Of a stretch of DNA of 64,000 nucleotides, positions 33,008 through 48,000 are shown piece by piece (within the stretch, counting starts at the first letter, position 1; each line of letters starts with the position of its first letter). The translations under genes and the position numbers were made by a program. The DNA comes from Dendrophyllia cribrosa (lineage: Eukaryota > Cnidaria > Anthozoa > Scleractinia > Dendrophylliidae), in the NCBI GenBank assembly GCA_024195265.1, contig JAJLRJ010000010.1, positions 1,720,981-1,784,980 on the forward strand. The letters are read 5' to 3'. The notes beneath the pieces were generated by a model. That model was not told the origin of the DNA, did no database searches, and was given only the letters and a program-made list of their open reading frames with translations.

Positions 33008-36000
33008 TTATTTTGCTCCTTAACAAATTTCTATTGTTTCAATATTCAGAGGGGATTTTCTCCGGTTCTACAAGAGCTCTGGCCTTTGAACCTTGCACAG
33101 AATGACGGCTTGGCCTTACTCTTTCTAACGCGCAGACAATTAGCCGTCAAATCCCAAGGGACGCTTGGCAATAAACTCATGAATATTAAAACAATAGAAA
33201 ATGGTTAATGAGCTAAAAAGGGTTCTCTTGGATTTTTGAAAAATATAGCTAATTTTTGCTCATTAACAAATTTCTATTGTTTCAATATTCAGAGGAGATT
33301 TTCTCCGCTTCTATAAGAGCTCTGGCCTTGAAACTTACAGAGAATTATCGCTTGGCCTAACTCTTTCTAACGCACATTAAATTAGCCGTCAAATCCCAAG
33401 GGACGCTTGGCAATAAACTCATGAATATTAAAACAATAGAAAATGGTTAATGAGCTAAAAAGGGTACTCTTGGATTTTTGAAAAACATGGCTCATTTTTG
33501 CTTATTAACAAATTTCTATTGTTTCAATATTCAGAGGGGATTTTCTCCTCTTCTATGAGATTTTTGGCCTTGAAACTTGCACACAATGATCGCTTGCCCT
33601 CACTCTTTCTAACGCGCATTAAATTAGCCGTCAAATCCCAAGGGACCCTTGGGAATAAACGCATGAATATTTAAACAATAGAAAATGGTTAATGAGCTAA
33701 AAAGGGTAGTCTTGGATTTTTGAAAAAAATGGCTCATTTTTGCTCATTAACAAATTTCTATTGTTTCAATATTCAGAGGGGATTTTCTCCGCTTCTATAA
33801 GAGCTTTGGCCTTGAAACTTGCACAGAATGATCGCTTGCCCTCACTCTTTCTAACGCGTATTAAATTAGCCGTCAAATCTCAAGGGACGCTTGGGAATAA
33901 ACGCATGAATATTAAAACAATAGAAAATGGTTAATGAGCTAAAAAGGGTACTCTAGGATTTATGAAAAAAATGGCTCATTTTTGCTCATTAACAAATTTC
34001 TATTGTTTCAATATTCAGAGGGGATTTTCACCGCTTCTATAAGAGCACTGGCCTTGAAACTTACACAGAATGATCGCTTGGCCTTACTCTTTCTAACGCG
34101 CATACAATTAGCCGTCAAATCCCAAGGGACGCTTGAGAATAAACGCATGAATATTAAAACAATAGAAAATGGTTAATGAGCTAAAAAGGGTACTCTTGGA
34201 TTTTTGAAAAAAATGGCTCATTTTTGCTCATTAACAAATTTCTATTGTTTCAATATTCAGAGGGGATTTTCTCCGCTTCTATAAGAGCTCTGGCCTTGAA
34301 ACTTGCACAGAATGATCGCTTGCCCTCACTCTTTCTAACGCGCATTAAATTAGCCGTCAAATCCCAAGGGACGCTTGGCAATAAACGCATGAATATTTAA
34401 ACAATAGAAAATGGTCAATGAGCTAAAAAGGGTACTCTTGGATTTTTGAAAAAAATGGCTCATTTTTGCTCATTAACAAATTTCTATTGTTTCAATATTC
34501 AGAGGGATTTTCTCCGCTTCTATAAGAGCTCTGGCCTTGAAACTTCCACAGAATGATCGCTTGGCCTTACTCTTTCTAACGCGCATTAAATTAGCCGTCA
34601 AATCCCAAGGGACGCTTGGCAATAAACGCATGAATATTTAAACAATAGAAAATGGTTAATGAGCTAAAAAGGGTACTCTTGGATTTTTGAAAAAAATGGC
34701 TCATTTTTGCTCATTAACAAATTTCTATTGTTTCAATATTCAGAGGGGATTTTCTCCGCTTCTATAAGAGCTCTGGCCTTGAAACTTGCACAGAATGATC
34801 GCTTGGCCTTACTCTTTCTAACGCGCATTAAATTAGCCGTCAAATCCCAAGGGACGCTTGGCAATAAACTCATGAATATTAAAACAATAGAAAATGGTTA
34901 ATGAGCTAAAAAGGGTACTCTTGGATTTTTGAAAAAAATGGCTCATTTTTGCTCATTAACAAATTTCTATTGTTTCAATATTCAGAGGGGATTTTCTCCG
35001 CTTCTATAAGAGCTCTGGCCTTGAAACTTACACAGAATGATCGCTTGGCCTTACTCTTTCTAACGCGCATACAATTAGCCGTCAAATCCCAAGGGACGCT
35101 TGAGAATAAACGCATGAATATTAAAACAATAGAAAATGGTTAATGAGCTAAAAAGGGTTCCCTAGGATTTATGAAAAAAATGGCTCATTTTTGCTCATTA
35201 ACAAATTTCTATTGTTTCAATATTCAGAGGGGATTTTCTCCGCTTCTATAAGAGCAATGGCCTTGAAACTTACACAGAATGATCGCTTGGCCTTACTCTT
35301 TCTAACGCGCAGACAATTAGCCGTCAAATCCCAAGGGACGCTTGAGAATAAATGCATGAATATTAAAACAATAGAAAATGGTTAATGAGCTAAAAAGGGT
35401 ACTCTTGGATTTTTGAAAAAAATGGCTCATTTTTGCTCATTAACAAATTTCTATTGTTTCAATATTCAGAGGGGATTTTCTCCGCTTCTACAAGAGCTCT
35501 GGCCTTGAAACTTGCACAGAATGATCGCTTGGCCTTACTCTTTCTAACGCGCATTAAATTAGCCGTCAAATCCCAAGGGACGCTTGGCAATAAACGCATG
35601 AATATTAAAACAATAGAAAATGGTTAATGAGCTAAAAAGGGTACTCTTGGATTTTTGAAAAAAATGGCTCATTTTTGCTCATTAACAAATTTCTATTGTT
35701 TCAATATTCAGAGGGGATTTTCTCCGCTTCTATAAGAGCTCTGGCCTTGAAACTTGCACAGAATGATCGCTTGCCCTCACTCTTTCTAACGCGCATTAAA
35801 TTAGCCGTCAAATCCCAAGGGACGCTTGGCAATAAACGCATGAATATTTAAACAATAGAAAATGGTTAATGAGCTAAAAAGGGTACTCTTGGATTTTTGA
35901 AAAAAATGGCTCATTTTTGCTCATTAACAAATTTCTATTGTTTCAATATTCAGAGGGGATTTTCTCCGCTTCTACAAGAGCTCTGGCCTTGAAACTTGCA

Positions 36001-39000
36001 CAGAATGATCGCTTGGCCTTACTCTTTCTAACGCGCATAAATTAGCCGTCAAATCCCAAGGGACGCTTGGCAATAAACGCATGAATATTAAAACAATAGA
36101 AAATGGTTAATGAGCTAAAAAGGGTACTCTTGGATTTTTGAAAAAAATGGCTCATTTTTGCTCATTAACAAATTTCTATTGTTTCAATATTCAGAGGGGA
36201 TTTTCTCCGCTTCTATAAGAGCTCTGGCCTTGAAACTTGCACAGAATGATCGCTTGGCCTTACTCTTTCTAACGCGCATTAAATTAGCCGTCAAATCCCA
36301 AGGGACGCTTGGCAATAAACGCATGAATATTTAAACAATAGAAAATGGTTAATGAGCTAAAAAGGGTACTCTTGGATTTTTGAAAAAAATGGCTCATTTT
36401 TGCTCATTAACAAATTTCTATTGTTTCAATATTCAGAGGGGATTTTCTCCGCTTCTATAAGAGCTCTTGCCTTGAAACTTGCACAAAATGATCGCTTGCC
36501 CTCACTCTTTCTAACGCGCGTTAAATTAGTCGTCAAATCCCAAGGGACGCTTGGCAATAAACGCATGAATATTAAAACAATAGAAAATGGTTAATGAGCT
36601 AAAAAGGGTTCCCTAGGATTTATGAAAAAAATGGCTCATTTTTGCTCATTAACAAATTTCTATTGTTTCAATATTCAGAGGGAATTTTCTCCGCTTCTAT
36701 CAGAGCAATGGCCTTGAAACTTACACAGAATGATCGCTTGGCCTTACTCTTTCTAACGCGCAGACAATTAGCCGTCAAATCCCAAGGGACGCTTGAGAAT
36801 AAACTCATGAATATTAAAACAATAGAAAATGGTTAATGAGCTAAAAAGGGTACTCTTGGATTTTTGAAAAAAATGGCTCATTTTTGCTCATTAACAAATT
36901 TCTATTGTTTCAATATTCAGAGGGGATTTTCTCCGCTTCTATAAGAGCTCTGGCCTTGAAACTTACACAGAATGATCGCTTGCCCTCACTCTTTCTAACG
37001 CGCATTAAATTAGCCGTCAAATCCCAAGGGACGCTTGGCAATAAACGCATGAATATTTAAACAATAGAAAATGGTTAATGAGCTAAAAAGGGTACTCTTG
37101 GATTTTTGAAAAAAATGGCTCATTTTTGCTCATTAACAAATTTCTATTGTTTCAATATTCAGAGGGGATTTTCTCCGCTTCTACAAGAGCTCTGGCCTTG
37201 AAACTTGCACAGAATGATCGCTTGGCCTTACTCTTTCTAACGCGCAGACAATTAGCCGTCAAATCCCAAGGGACGCTTGGCAATAAACGCATGAATATTA
37301 AAACAATAGAAAATGGTTAATGAGCTAAAAAGGGTACTCTTGGATTTTTGAAAAAAATGGCTCATTTTTGCTCATTAACAAATTTCTATTGTTTCAATAT
37401 TCAGAGGGGATTTTCTCCGCTTCTATAAGAGCTCTGGCCTTGAAACTTCCACAGAATAATCGCTTGGCCTTACTGTTTCTAACGCGCATTAATTTAGCCG
37501 TCAAATCCCAAGGGACGCTTGGCAATAAACGCATGAATATTTAAACAATAGAAAATGGTTAATGAGCTAAAAAGGGTACTCTTGGATTTTTGAAAAAAAA
37601 TGGCTCATTTTTGCTCATTAACAAATTTCTATTGTTTCAATATTCAGAGGGGATTTTCTCCGCTTCTATAAGAGCTCTGGCCTTGAAACTTGCACAGAAT
37701 GATCGCTTGGCCTTACTCTTTCTAACGCGCATTAAATTAGCCGTCAAATCCCAAGGGACGCTTGGCAATAAACTCATGAATATTAAAACAATAGAAAATG
37801 GTTAATGAGCTAAAAAGGGTACTCTTGGATTTTTGAAAAAAATGGCTCATTTTTGCTTATTAACAAATTTCTATTGTTTCAATATTCAGAGGGGATTTTC
37901 TCCGCTTCTATAAGAGCAATGGCCTTGAAACTTACACAGAATGATCGCTTGGCCTTACTCTTTCTAACGCGCAGACAATTAGCCGTCAAATCCCAAGGGA
38001 CCCTTGAGAATAAATGCATGAATATTAAAACAATAGAAAATGGTTAATGAGCTAAAAAGGGTTCCCTAGGATTTATGAAAAAAATGGCTCATTTTTGCTC
38101 ATTAACAAATTTCTATTGTTTCAATATTCAGAGGGGATTTTCACCGCTTCTATAAGAGCAATGGCCTTGAAACTTACACAGAATGATCGCTTGGCCTTAC
38201 TCTTTCTAACGCGCAGACAATTAGCCGTCAAATCCCAAGGGACGCTTGAGAATAAATGCATGAATATTAAAACAATAGAAAATGGTTAATGAGCTAAAAA
38301 GGGTACTCTTGGATTTTTGAAAAAAATGGCTCATTTTTGCTCATTAACAAATTTCTATTGTTTCAATATTCAGAGGGGATTTTCTCCGCTTCTATAAGAG
38401 CTCTTGCCTTGAAACTTGCACAGAATGATCGCTTGCCCTCACTCTTTCTAACGCGCATTAAATTAGCCGTCAAATCCCAAGGGACGCTTGGCAATAAACG
38501 CATGAATATTTAAACAATAGAAAATGGTTAATGAGCTAAAAAGGGTACTCTTGGATTTTTGAAAAAAATGGCTCATTTTTGCTCATTAACAAATTTCTAT
38601 TGTTTCAATATTCAGAGGGGATTTTCTCCGCTTCTATAAGAGCTCTGGCCTTGAAACTTACACAGAATGATCGCTTGCCCTAACTCTTTCTAACGCGCAT
38701 TAAATTAGCCGTCAAATCCCAAGGGACGCTTGGCAATAAACGCATGAATATTAAAACAATAGAAAATGGTTAATGAGCTAAAAAGGGTACTCTTGGATTT
38801 TTGAAAAAAATGGCTCATTTTTGCTCATTAACAAATTTCTATTGTTTCAATATTCAGAGGGGATTTTCTCCGCTTCTATAAGAGCTCTGGCCTTGAAACT
38901 TGCACAGAATGATCGCTTGGCCTTACTCTTTCTAACGCGCATTAAATTAGCCGTCAAATCCCAAGGGACGCTTGGCAATAAACGCATGAATATTAAAACA

Positions 39001-42000
39001 ATAGAAAATGGTTAATGAGCTAAAAAGGGTACTCTTGGATTTTTGAAAAAAATGGCTCATTTTTGCTCATTAACAAATTTCTATTGTTTCAATATTCAGA
39101 GGGGATTTTCTCCGCTTCTATAAGAGCTCTGGCCTTGAAACTTGCACAGAATGATCGCTTGCCCTCACTCTTTCTAACGCGCATTAAATTAGCCGTCAAA
39201 TCCCAAGGGACGCTTGGCAATAAACGCATGAATATTAAAACAATAGAAAATGGTTAATGAGCTAAAAAGGGTACTCTTGGATTTTTGAAAAAAATGGCTC
39301 ATTTTTTTCTATAGTTTCAATATTCAGAGGGGATTTTCTCCGCTTCTATGAGAGTTTTGGCCTTGAAACTTGCACAGAATGATCGCTTGCCCTCACTCTT
39401 TCTAACGCGCATTAAATTAGCCGTCAAATCCCAAAGGACCCTTGGGAATAAACGCATGAATATTAAAACAATAGAAAATGGTTAATGAGCTAAAAAGGGT
39501 ACTCTTGGATTTTTGAAAAAAATGGCTCATTTTTGCTCATTAACAAATTTCTATTGTTTCAATATTCAGAGGGGATTTTCTCCGCTTCTATAAGAGCTCT
39601 TGCCTTGAAACTTGCACAAAATGATCGCTTATCCTCACTCTTTCTAACGCGCGTTAAATTAGTTGTCAAATCCCAAGGGACGCTTGGCAATAAACGCATG
39701 AATATTAAAACAATAGAAAATGGTTAATGAGCTAAAAAGGGTACTCTAGGATTTTTGAAAAAAATGGCTCATTTTTGCTCATTAACAAATTTCTATTGTT
39801 TCAATATTCAGAGGGGAATTTTCTCCGCTTCTATAAGAGCAATGGCCTTGAAACTTACACAGAATGATCGCTTGGCCTTGCTCTTTCTAACGCGCATAAA
39901 TTAGCCGTCAAATCCCAAGGGACGCTTGAGAATAAACTCATGAATATTAAAACAATAGAAAATGGTTAATGAGCTAAAAAGGGTACTCTTGGATTTTTGA
40001 AAAAAATGGCTCATTTTGCTCATTAACAAATTTCTATTGTTTCAATATTCAGAGGGGATTTTCTCCGCTTCTATAAGAGCTCTGGCCTTGAAACTTGCAC
40101 AGAATGATCGCTTGCCCTCACTCTTTCTAACGCGCATTAAATTAGCCGTCAAATCCCAAGGGACGCTTGGCAATAAACGCATGAATATTTAAACAATAGA
40201 AAATGGTTAATGAGCTAAAAAGGGTACTCTTGGATTTTTGAAAAAAATTGCTAATTTTGCTCATTAACAAATTTCTATTGTTTCAATATTCAGAGGGGAT
40301 TTTCTCCGCTTCTACAAGAGCTCTGGCCTTGAAACTTGCACAGAATGATCGCTTGGCCTTACTCTTTCTAACGCGCATACAATTAGCCGTCAAATCCCAA
40401 GGGACGCTTGGCAATAAACTCATGAATATTAAAACAATAGAAAATGGTTAATGAGCTAAAAAGGGTACTCTTGGATTTTTGAAAAAAATGGCTCATTTTT
40501 GCTCATTAACAAATTTCTATTGTTTCAATATTCAGAGGGGATTTTCTCCGCTTCTATAAGAGCTCTGGCCTTGAAACTTACACAGAATGATCGCTTGCCT
40601 AACTCTTTCTAACGCAGCATTAAATTAGCCGTCAAATCCCAAGGGACGCTTGGCAATAAACTCATGAATATTAAAACAATAGAAAATGGTTAATGAGCTA
40701 AAAAGGGTACTCTTGGATTTTTGAAAAAAATGGCTCATTTTTGCTTATTAACAAATTTCTATTGTTTCAATATTCAGAGGGGATTTTCTCCGCTTCTATG
40801 AGAGTTTTGGCCTTGAAACTTGCACAGAATGATCGCTTGCCCTCACTCTTTCTAACGCGCATTAAATTAGCCGTCAAATCCCAAGGGACCCTTGGCAATA
40901 AACTCATGAATATTAAAACAATAGAAAATGGTTAATGAGCTAAAAAGGGTACTCTTGGATTTTTGAAAAAAATGGCTCATTTTTGCTTATTAACAAATTT
41001 CTATTGTTTCAATATTCAGAGGGGATTTTCTCCGCTTCTATGAGAGTTTTGGCCTTGAAACTTGCACAGAATGATCGCTTGCCCTCACTCTTTCTAACGC
41101 GCATTAAATTAGCCGTCAAATCCCAAGGGAGCCTTGGGAATAAACGCATGAATATTAAAACAATAGAAAATGGTTAATGAGCTAAAAAGGGTACTCTTGG
41201 ATTTTTGAAAAAAATGGCTCATTTTTTTCTATTGTTTCAATATTCAGAGGGGATTTTCTCCGCTTCTATGAGAGTTTTGGCCTTGAAACTTGCACAGAAT
41301 GATCGCTTGCCCTCACTCTTTCTAACGCGCATTAAATTAGCCGTCAAATCCCAAAGGACCCTTGGGAATAAACGCATGAATATTAAAACAATAGAAAATG
41401 GTTAATGAGCTAAAAAGGGTACTCTTGGATTTTTGAAAAAAATGGCTCATTTTTGCTCATTAACAAATTTCTATTGTTTCAATATTCAGAGGGGATTTTC
41501 TCCGCTTCTATAAGAGCTCTTGCCTTGAAACTTGCACAAAATGATCGCTTATCCTCACTCTTTCTAACGCGCGTTAAATTAGCCGTCAAATCCCAAGGGA
41601 CGCTTGGCAATAAACGCATGAATATTTAAACAATAGAAAATGGTTAATGATCTAAAAAGGGTACTCTTGGATTTGTGAAAAAAATGGCTTATTTTTGCCT
41701 ATTAACAAATTTCTATTGTTTCAATATTCAGAGGGGATTTTCTCCGCTTCTATAAGAGCTCTGGCCTTGAAACTTACACAGAATGATCGCTTGGCCTTAC
41801 TCTTTCTAACGCGCAGACAATTAGCCGTCAAATCCCAAGGGACGCTTGAGAATAAACGCATGAATATTAAAACAATAGAAAATGGTTAATGAGCTAAAAA
41901 GGGTACTCTTGGATTTTTGAAAAAAATGGCTCATTTTTGCTCATTAACAAATTTCTATTGTTTCAATATTCAGAGGGGATTTTCTCCGCTTCTATAAGAG

Positions 42001-45000
42001 CTATGGCCTTGAAACTTACACAGAATGATCGCTTGGCCTTACTCTTTCTAACGCGCAGACAATTAGCCGTCAAATCCCAAGGGACGCTTGAGAATAAACG
42101 CATGAATATTAAAACAATAGAAAATGGTTAATGAGCTAAAAAGGGTACTCTTGGATTTTTGAAAAAAATGGCTCATTTTTGCTCATTAACAAATTTCTAT
42201 TGTTTCAATATTCAGAGGGGATTTTCTCCGCTTCTATAAGAGCTCTGGCCTTGAAACTTGCACAGAATGATCGCTTGCCCTCACTCTTTCTAACGCGCAT
42301 TAAATTAGCCGTCAAATCCCAAGGGACGCTTGGCAATAAACGCATGAATATTTAAACAATAGAAAATGGTTAATGAGCTAAAAAGGGTACTCTTGGATTT
42401 TTGAAAAAAATGGCTCATTTTTGCTCATTAACAAATTTCTATTGTTTCAATATTCAGAGGGGATTTTCTCCGCTTCTATAAGAGCTCTGGCCTTGAAACT
42501 TGCACAGAATGATCGCTTGCCTTACTCTTTCTAACGCGCATTAAATTAGCCGTCAAATCCCAAGGGACGCTTGGCAATAAACGCATGAATATTTAAACAA
42601 TAGAAAATGGTTAATGAGCTAAAAAGGGTACTCTTGGATTTTTGAAAAAAATGGCTCATTTTTGCTCATTAACAAATTTCTATTGTTTCAATATTCAGAG
42701 GGGATTTTCTCCGCTTCTATAAGAGCTCTGGCCTTGAAACTTCCACAGAATAATCGCTTGGCCTTACTCTTTCTAACGCGCATTAAATTAGCCGTCAAAT
42801 CCCAAGGGACGCTTGGCAATAAACGCATGAATATTTAAACAATAGAAAATGGTTAATGAGCTAAAAAGGGTACTCTTGGATTTTTGAAAAAAAATGGCTC
42901 ATTTTTGCTCATTAACAAATTTCTATTGTTTCAATATTCAGAGGGGATTTTCTCCGCTTCTATAAGAGCTCTGGCCTTGAAACTTGCACAGAATGATCGC
43001 TTGGCCTTACTCTTTCTAACGCGCATTAAATTAGCCGTCAAATCCCAAGGGACGCTTGGCAATAAACTCATGAATATTAAAACAATAGAAAATGGTTAAT
43101 GAGCTAAAAAGGGTACTCTTGGATTTTTGAAAAAAAATGGCTCATTTTTGCTCATTAACAAATTTCTATTGTTTCAATATTCAGAGGGGATTTTCTCCGC
43201 TTCTATAAGAGCTCTGGCCTTGAAACTTACACAGAATGATCGCTTGGCCTTACTCTTTCTAACGCGCATACAATTAGCCGTCAAATCCCAAGGGACCCTT
43301 GAGAATAAATGCATGAATATTAAAACAATAGAAAATGGTTAATGAGCTAAAAAGGGTACTCTTGGATTTATGAAAAAAATGGCTCATTTTTGCTCATTAA
43401 CAAATTTCTATTGTTTCAATATTCAGAGGGGATTTTCTCCGCTTCTATAAGAGCAATGGCCTTGAAACTTACACAGAATGATCGCTTGGCCTTACTCTTT
43501 CTAACGCGCAGACAATTAGCCGTCAAATCCCAAGAGACGCTTGAGAATAAATGCATGAATATTAAAACAATAGAAAATGGTTAATGAGCTAAAAAGGGTA
43601 GTCTTGGATTTTTGAAAAAAATGGCTCATTTTTGCTCATTAACAAATTTCTATTGTTTCAATATTCAGAGGGGATTTTCACCGCTTCTATAAGAGCAATG
43701 GCCTTGAAACTTACACAGAATGATCGCTTGGCCTTACTCTTTCTAACGCGCAGACAATTAGCCGTCAAATCCCAAGGGACGCTTGAGAATAAATGCATGA
43801 ATATTAAAACAATAGAAAATGGTTAATGAGCTAAAAAGGGTACTCTTGGATTTTTGAAAAAAATGGCTCATTTTTGCTCATTAACAAATTTCTATTGTTT
43901 CAATATTCAGAGGGGATTTTCTCCGCTTCTATAAGAGCTCTGGCCTTGAAACTTGCACAGAATGATCGCTTGGCCTTACTCTTTCTAACGCGCATTAAAT
44001 TAGCCGTCAAATCCCAAGGGACGCTTGGCAATAAACGCATGAATATTTAAACAATAGAAAATGGTTAATGAGCTAAAAAGGGTACTCTTGGATTTTTGAA
44101 AAAAAATGGCTCATTTTTGCTCATTAACAAATTTCTATTGTTTCAATATTCAGAGGGGATTTTCTCCGCTTCTATAAGAGCTCTGGCCTTGAAACTTACA
44201 CAGAATGATCGCTTGGCCTTACTCTTTCTAACGCGCAGACAATTAGCCGTCAAATCCCAAGGGACGCTTGAGAATAAACGCATGAATATTAAAACAATAG
44301 AAAATGGTTAATGAGCTAAAAAGGGTACTCTTGGATTTTTGAAAAAAATGGCTCATTTTTGCTCATTAACAAATTTCTATTGTTTCAATATTCAGAGGGG
44401 ATTTTCTCCGCTTCTATAAGAGCTCTTGCCTTGAAACTTGCACAGAATGATCGCTTGCTCTCACTCCTTTCTAACGCGCATTAAATTAGCCGTCAAATCC
44501 CAAGGGACGCTTGGCAATAAACGCATGAATATTTAAACAATAGAAAATGGTTAATGAGCTAAAAAGGGTACTCTTGGATTTTTGAAAAAAATGGCTTATT
44601 TTTGCTCATTAACAAATTTCTATTGTTTCAATATTCAGAGGGGATTTTCTCCGCTTCTATCAGAGCACTGGCCTTGAAACTTACACAGAATGATCGCTTG
44701 GCCTTGCTCTTTCTAACGCGCAGACAATTAGCCGTCAAATCCCAAGGGACGCTTGAGAATAAATGCATGAATATTAAAACAATAGAAAATGGTTAATGAG
44801 CTAAAAAGGGTACTCTTGGATTTTTGAAAAAAATTGCTTATTTTGCTCATTAACAAATTTCTATTGTTTCAATATTCAGAGGGGATTTTCTCCGGTTCTA
44901 CAAGAGCATTGGCCTTGAACCTTGCACAGAATGATGGCTTGGCCTTACTCTTTCTAACGCGCAGACAATTAGCCGTCAAATCCCAAGGGACGCTTGGCAA

Positions 45001-48000
45001 TAAACTCATGAATATTAAAACAATAGAAAATGGTTAATGAGCTAAAAAGGGTTCTCTTGGATTTTTGAAAAATATAGCTAATTTTTGCTCATTAACAAAT
45101 TTCTATTGTTTCAATATTCAGAGGGGATTTTCTCCGCTTCTATAAGAGCTCTGGCCTTGAAACTTACACAGAATTATCGCTTGGCCTAACTCTTTCTAAC
45201 GCGCATTAAATTAGCCGTCAAATCCCAAGGGACGCTTGGCAATAAACTCATGAATATTAAAACAATAGAAAATGGTTAATGAGTTAAAAAGGGTACTCTT
45301 GGATTTTTGAAAAAGATGGCTCATTTTTGCTTATTAACAAATTTCTATTGTTTCAATATTCAGAGGGGATTTTCTCCGCTTCTATTAGAATTTTCGCCTT
45401 GAAACTTGCACAGAATGATCGCTTGCCCTCACTCTTTCTAACGCGCATTAAATTAGCCGTCAAATCCCAAGGGACCCTTGGGAATAAACGCATGAATATT
45501 AAAACAATAGAAAATGGTTAATGAGCTAAAAAGGGTACTCTTGGATTTTTGAAAAAAATGGCTCATTTTTGCTCATTAACAAATTTCTATTGTTTCAATA
45601 TTCAGAGGGGATTTTCTCCGCTTCTATAAGAGCTCTGGCCTTGAAACTTACACAGAATGATCGCTTGGCCTTTCTCTTTCTAACGCGCATTAAATTAGCC
45701 GTCAAATCCCAAGGGACGCTTGGCAATAAACTCATGAATATTAAAACAATAGAAAATGGTTAATGAGCTAAAAAGGGTACTCTTGGATTTTTGAAAAAAA
45801 TGGCTCATTTTTGCTCATTAACAAATTTCTATTGTTTCAATATTCAGAGGGGATTTTCTCCGCTTCTATGAGAGCAATGGCCTTGAAACTTACACAGAAT
45901 GATCGCTTGGCCTTACTCTTTCTAACGCGCAGACAATTAGCCGTCAAATCGCAAGGGACGCTTGCGAATAAATGCATGAATATTAAAACAATAGAAAATG
46001 GTTAATGAGTTAAAAAGGGTACTCATGGATTTTTGAAAAAATGGCTCATTTTGCTCATTAACAAATTTCTATTGTTTCAATATTCAGAGGGGATTTTCTC
46101 CGCTTCTATGAGAGTTTTCGCCTTGAAACTTGCACAGAATGATCGCTTGCCCTCACTCTTTCTAACGCGCATTAAATTAGCCGTCAAATCCCAAGGGACC
46201 CTTGGGAATAAACGCATGAATATTAAAACAATAGAAAATGGTTAATGAGCTAAAAAGGGTACTCTTGGATTTTTGAAAAAAATGGCTCATTTTTGCTCAT
46301 TAACAAATTTCTATTGTTTCAATATTCAGAGGGGATTTTCACCGCTTCTATAAGAGCAATGGCCTTGAAACTTACACAGAATGATCGCTTGGCCTTACTC
46401 TTTCTAACGCGCAGACAATTAGCCGTCAAATCGCAAGGGACTCTTGCGAATAAATGCATGAATATTAAAACAATAGAAAATGGTTAATGAGCTAAAAAGG
46501 GTACTCATGGATTTTTGAAAAAATGGCTCATTTTTGCTTATTAACAAATCTCTATTGTTGCAATATTCAGAGGGGATTTTCTCCGCTTCTATAAGAGCTC
46601 TTGCCTTGAAACTTGCACAGAATGATCGCTTGGCCTTTCTCTTTCTAACGCGCATTAAATTAGCCGTCAAATCCCAAGAGACGCTTGGCTATAAACTCAT
46701 GAATATTAAAACAATAGAAAATGGTTAATGAGCTAAAAAGGGTACTCTTGGATTTTTGAAAAAAAAATGGCTCATTATTGCTCATTAACAAATTTCTATT
46801 GTTTCAATATTCAGAGGGGATTTTCTCCGCCTCTACAAGGGCTCTGGCCTTGAAACTTACACAGAATGATCGCTTGTCCTTACTCTTTTTAACGCGCAGA
46901 CAATTACCGGTCAAATCCCAAGGGACGCTTGAGAATAAACGCATGAATATTAAAACAATAGAAAATGGTTAAAGAGCTAAAAAGGGTACTCCTGGATTTT
47001 TGAAAAAAATGGCTCATTTTTGCTCATTAACAAATTTCTATTGTTTCAATATTCAGAGGGGATTTTCTCCGCCTCTATAAGAGCTCTGGCCTTGAAACTT
47101 GCACAGAATGATCGCTTGGCGTTACTCTTTCTAACGCGCAGACAATTAGCCGTCAAATCCCAAGGGACGCTTGGCCATAAACGCATGAATATTTAAACAA
47201 TAGAAAATGGTTAATGATCTAAAAAGGGTACTCTTGGATTTTTGAAAAAAATGGCTTATTTTTGCTCATTAACAAATTTCTATTGTTTCAATATTCAGAA
47301 GGGATTTTCTCCGCTTCTATAAGAGCTCTTGCCTTGACACTTGCACAGAATGATCGCTTGGCCTTACTCTTTCTAACGCGTAGACAATTATCCGTCAAAT
47401 CCCAAGGGACGCTTGGCAATAAACGCATGAATATTTAAACAATAGAAAATGGTTAATGAGCTAAAAAGAGTACCCTTGGATTTTTGAAAAAAATGGCTTA
47501 TTTTTGCTCATTAACAAATTTCTATTGTTTCAATATTCAGAGGGGATTTTCTCCGCTTCTATAAGAGCTCTTGCCTTGACACTTGCACAGAATGATCGCT
47601 TGGCCTTACTCTTTCTAACGCGCAGATAATTAGCCGTCAAATCCCAAGGGACGCTTGAGAATAAACGCATGAATATTAAAACAATAGAAAATGGTTAATG
47701 AGCTAAAAAGGGTTCCCTAGGATTTATAAAAAAAAGGCCCATTTTTGCTTATTAACAAATTTCTATTGTTTCAATATTCAGAGGGGATTTTCTCCTCTTC
47801 TAAAAAGGCTCTTGCCTTGAAACTTACACAGAGTGATCGCTTGGCCATACTCTTTCTAACTCGCAGACAAATAGCCGTCAAATCCCAAGGGACGCTTGGC
47901 AATAAACACATGAATATTTAAACAATAGAAAATGGTTAATGAGCTAAAAAGGGTTGCCTAGGATTTATGAAAAAAATGGCTCATTTTTGCTTATTAACAA

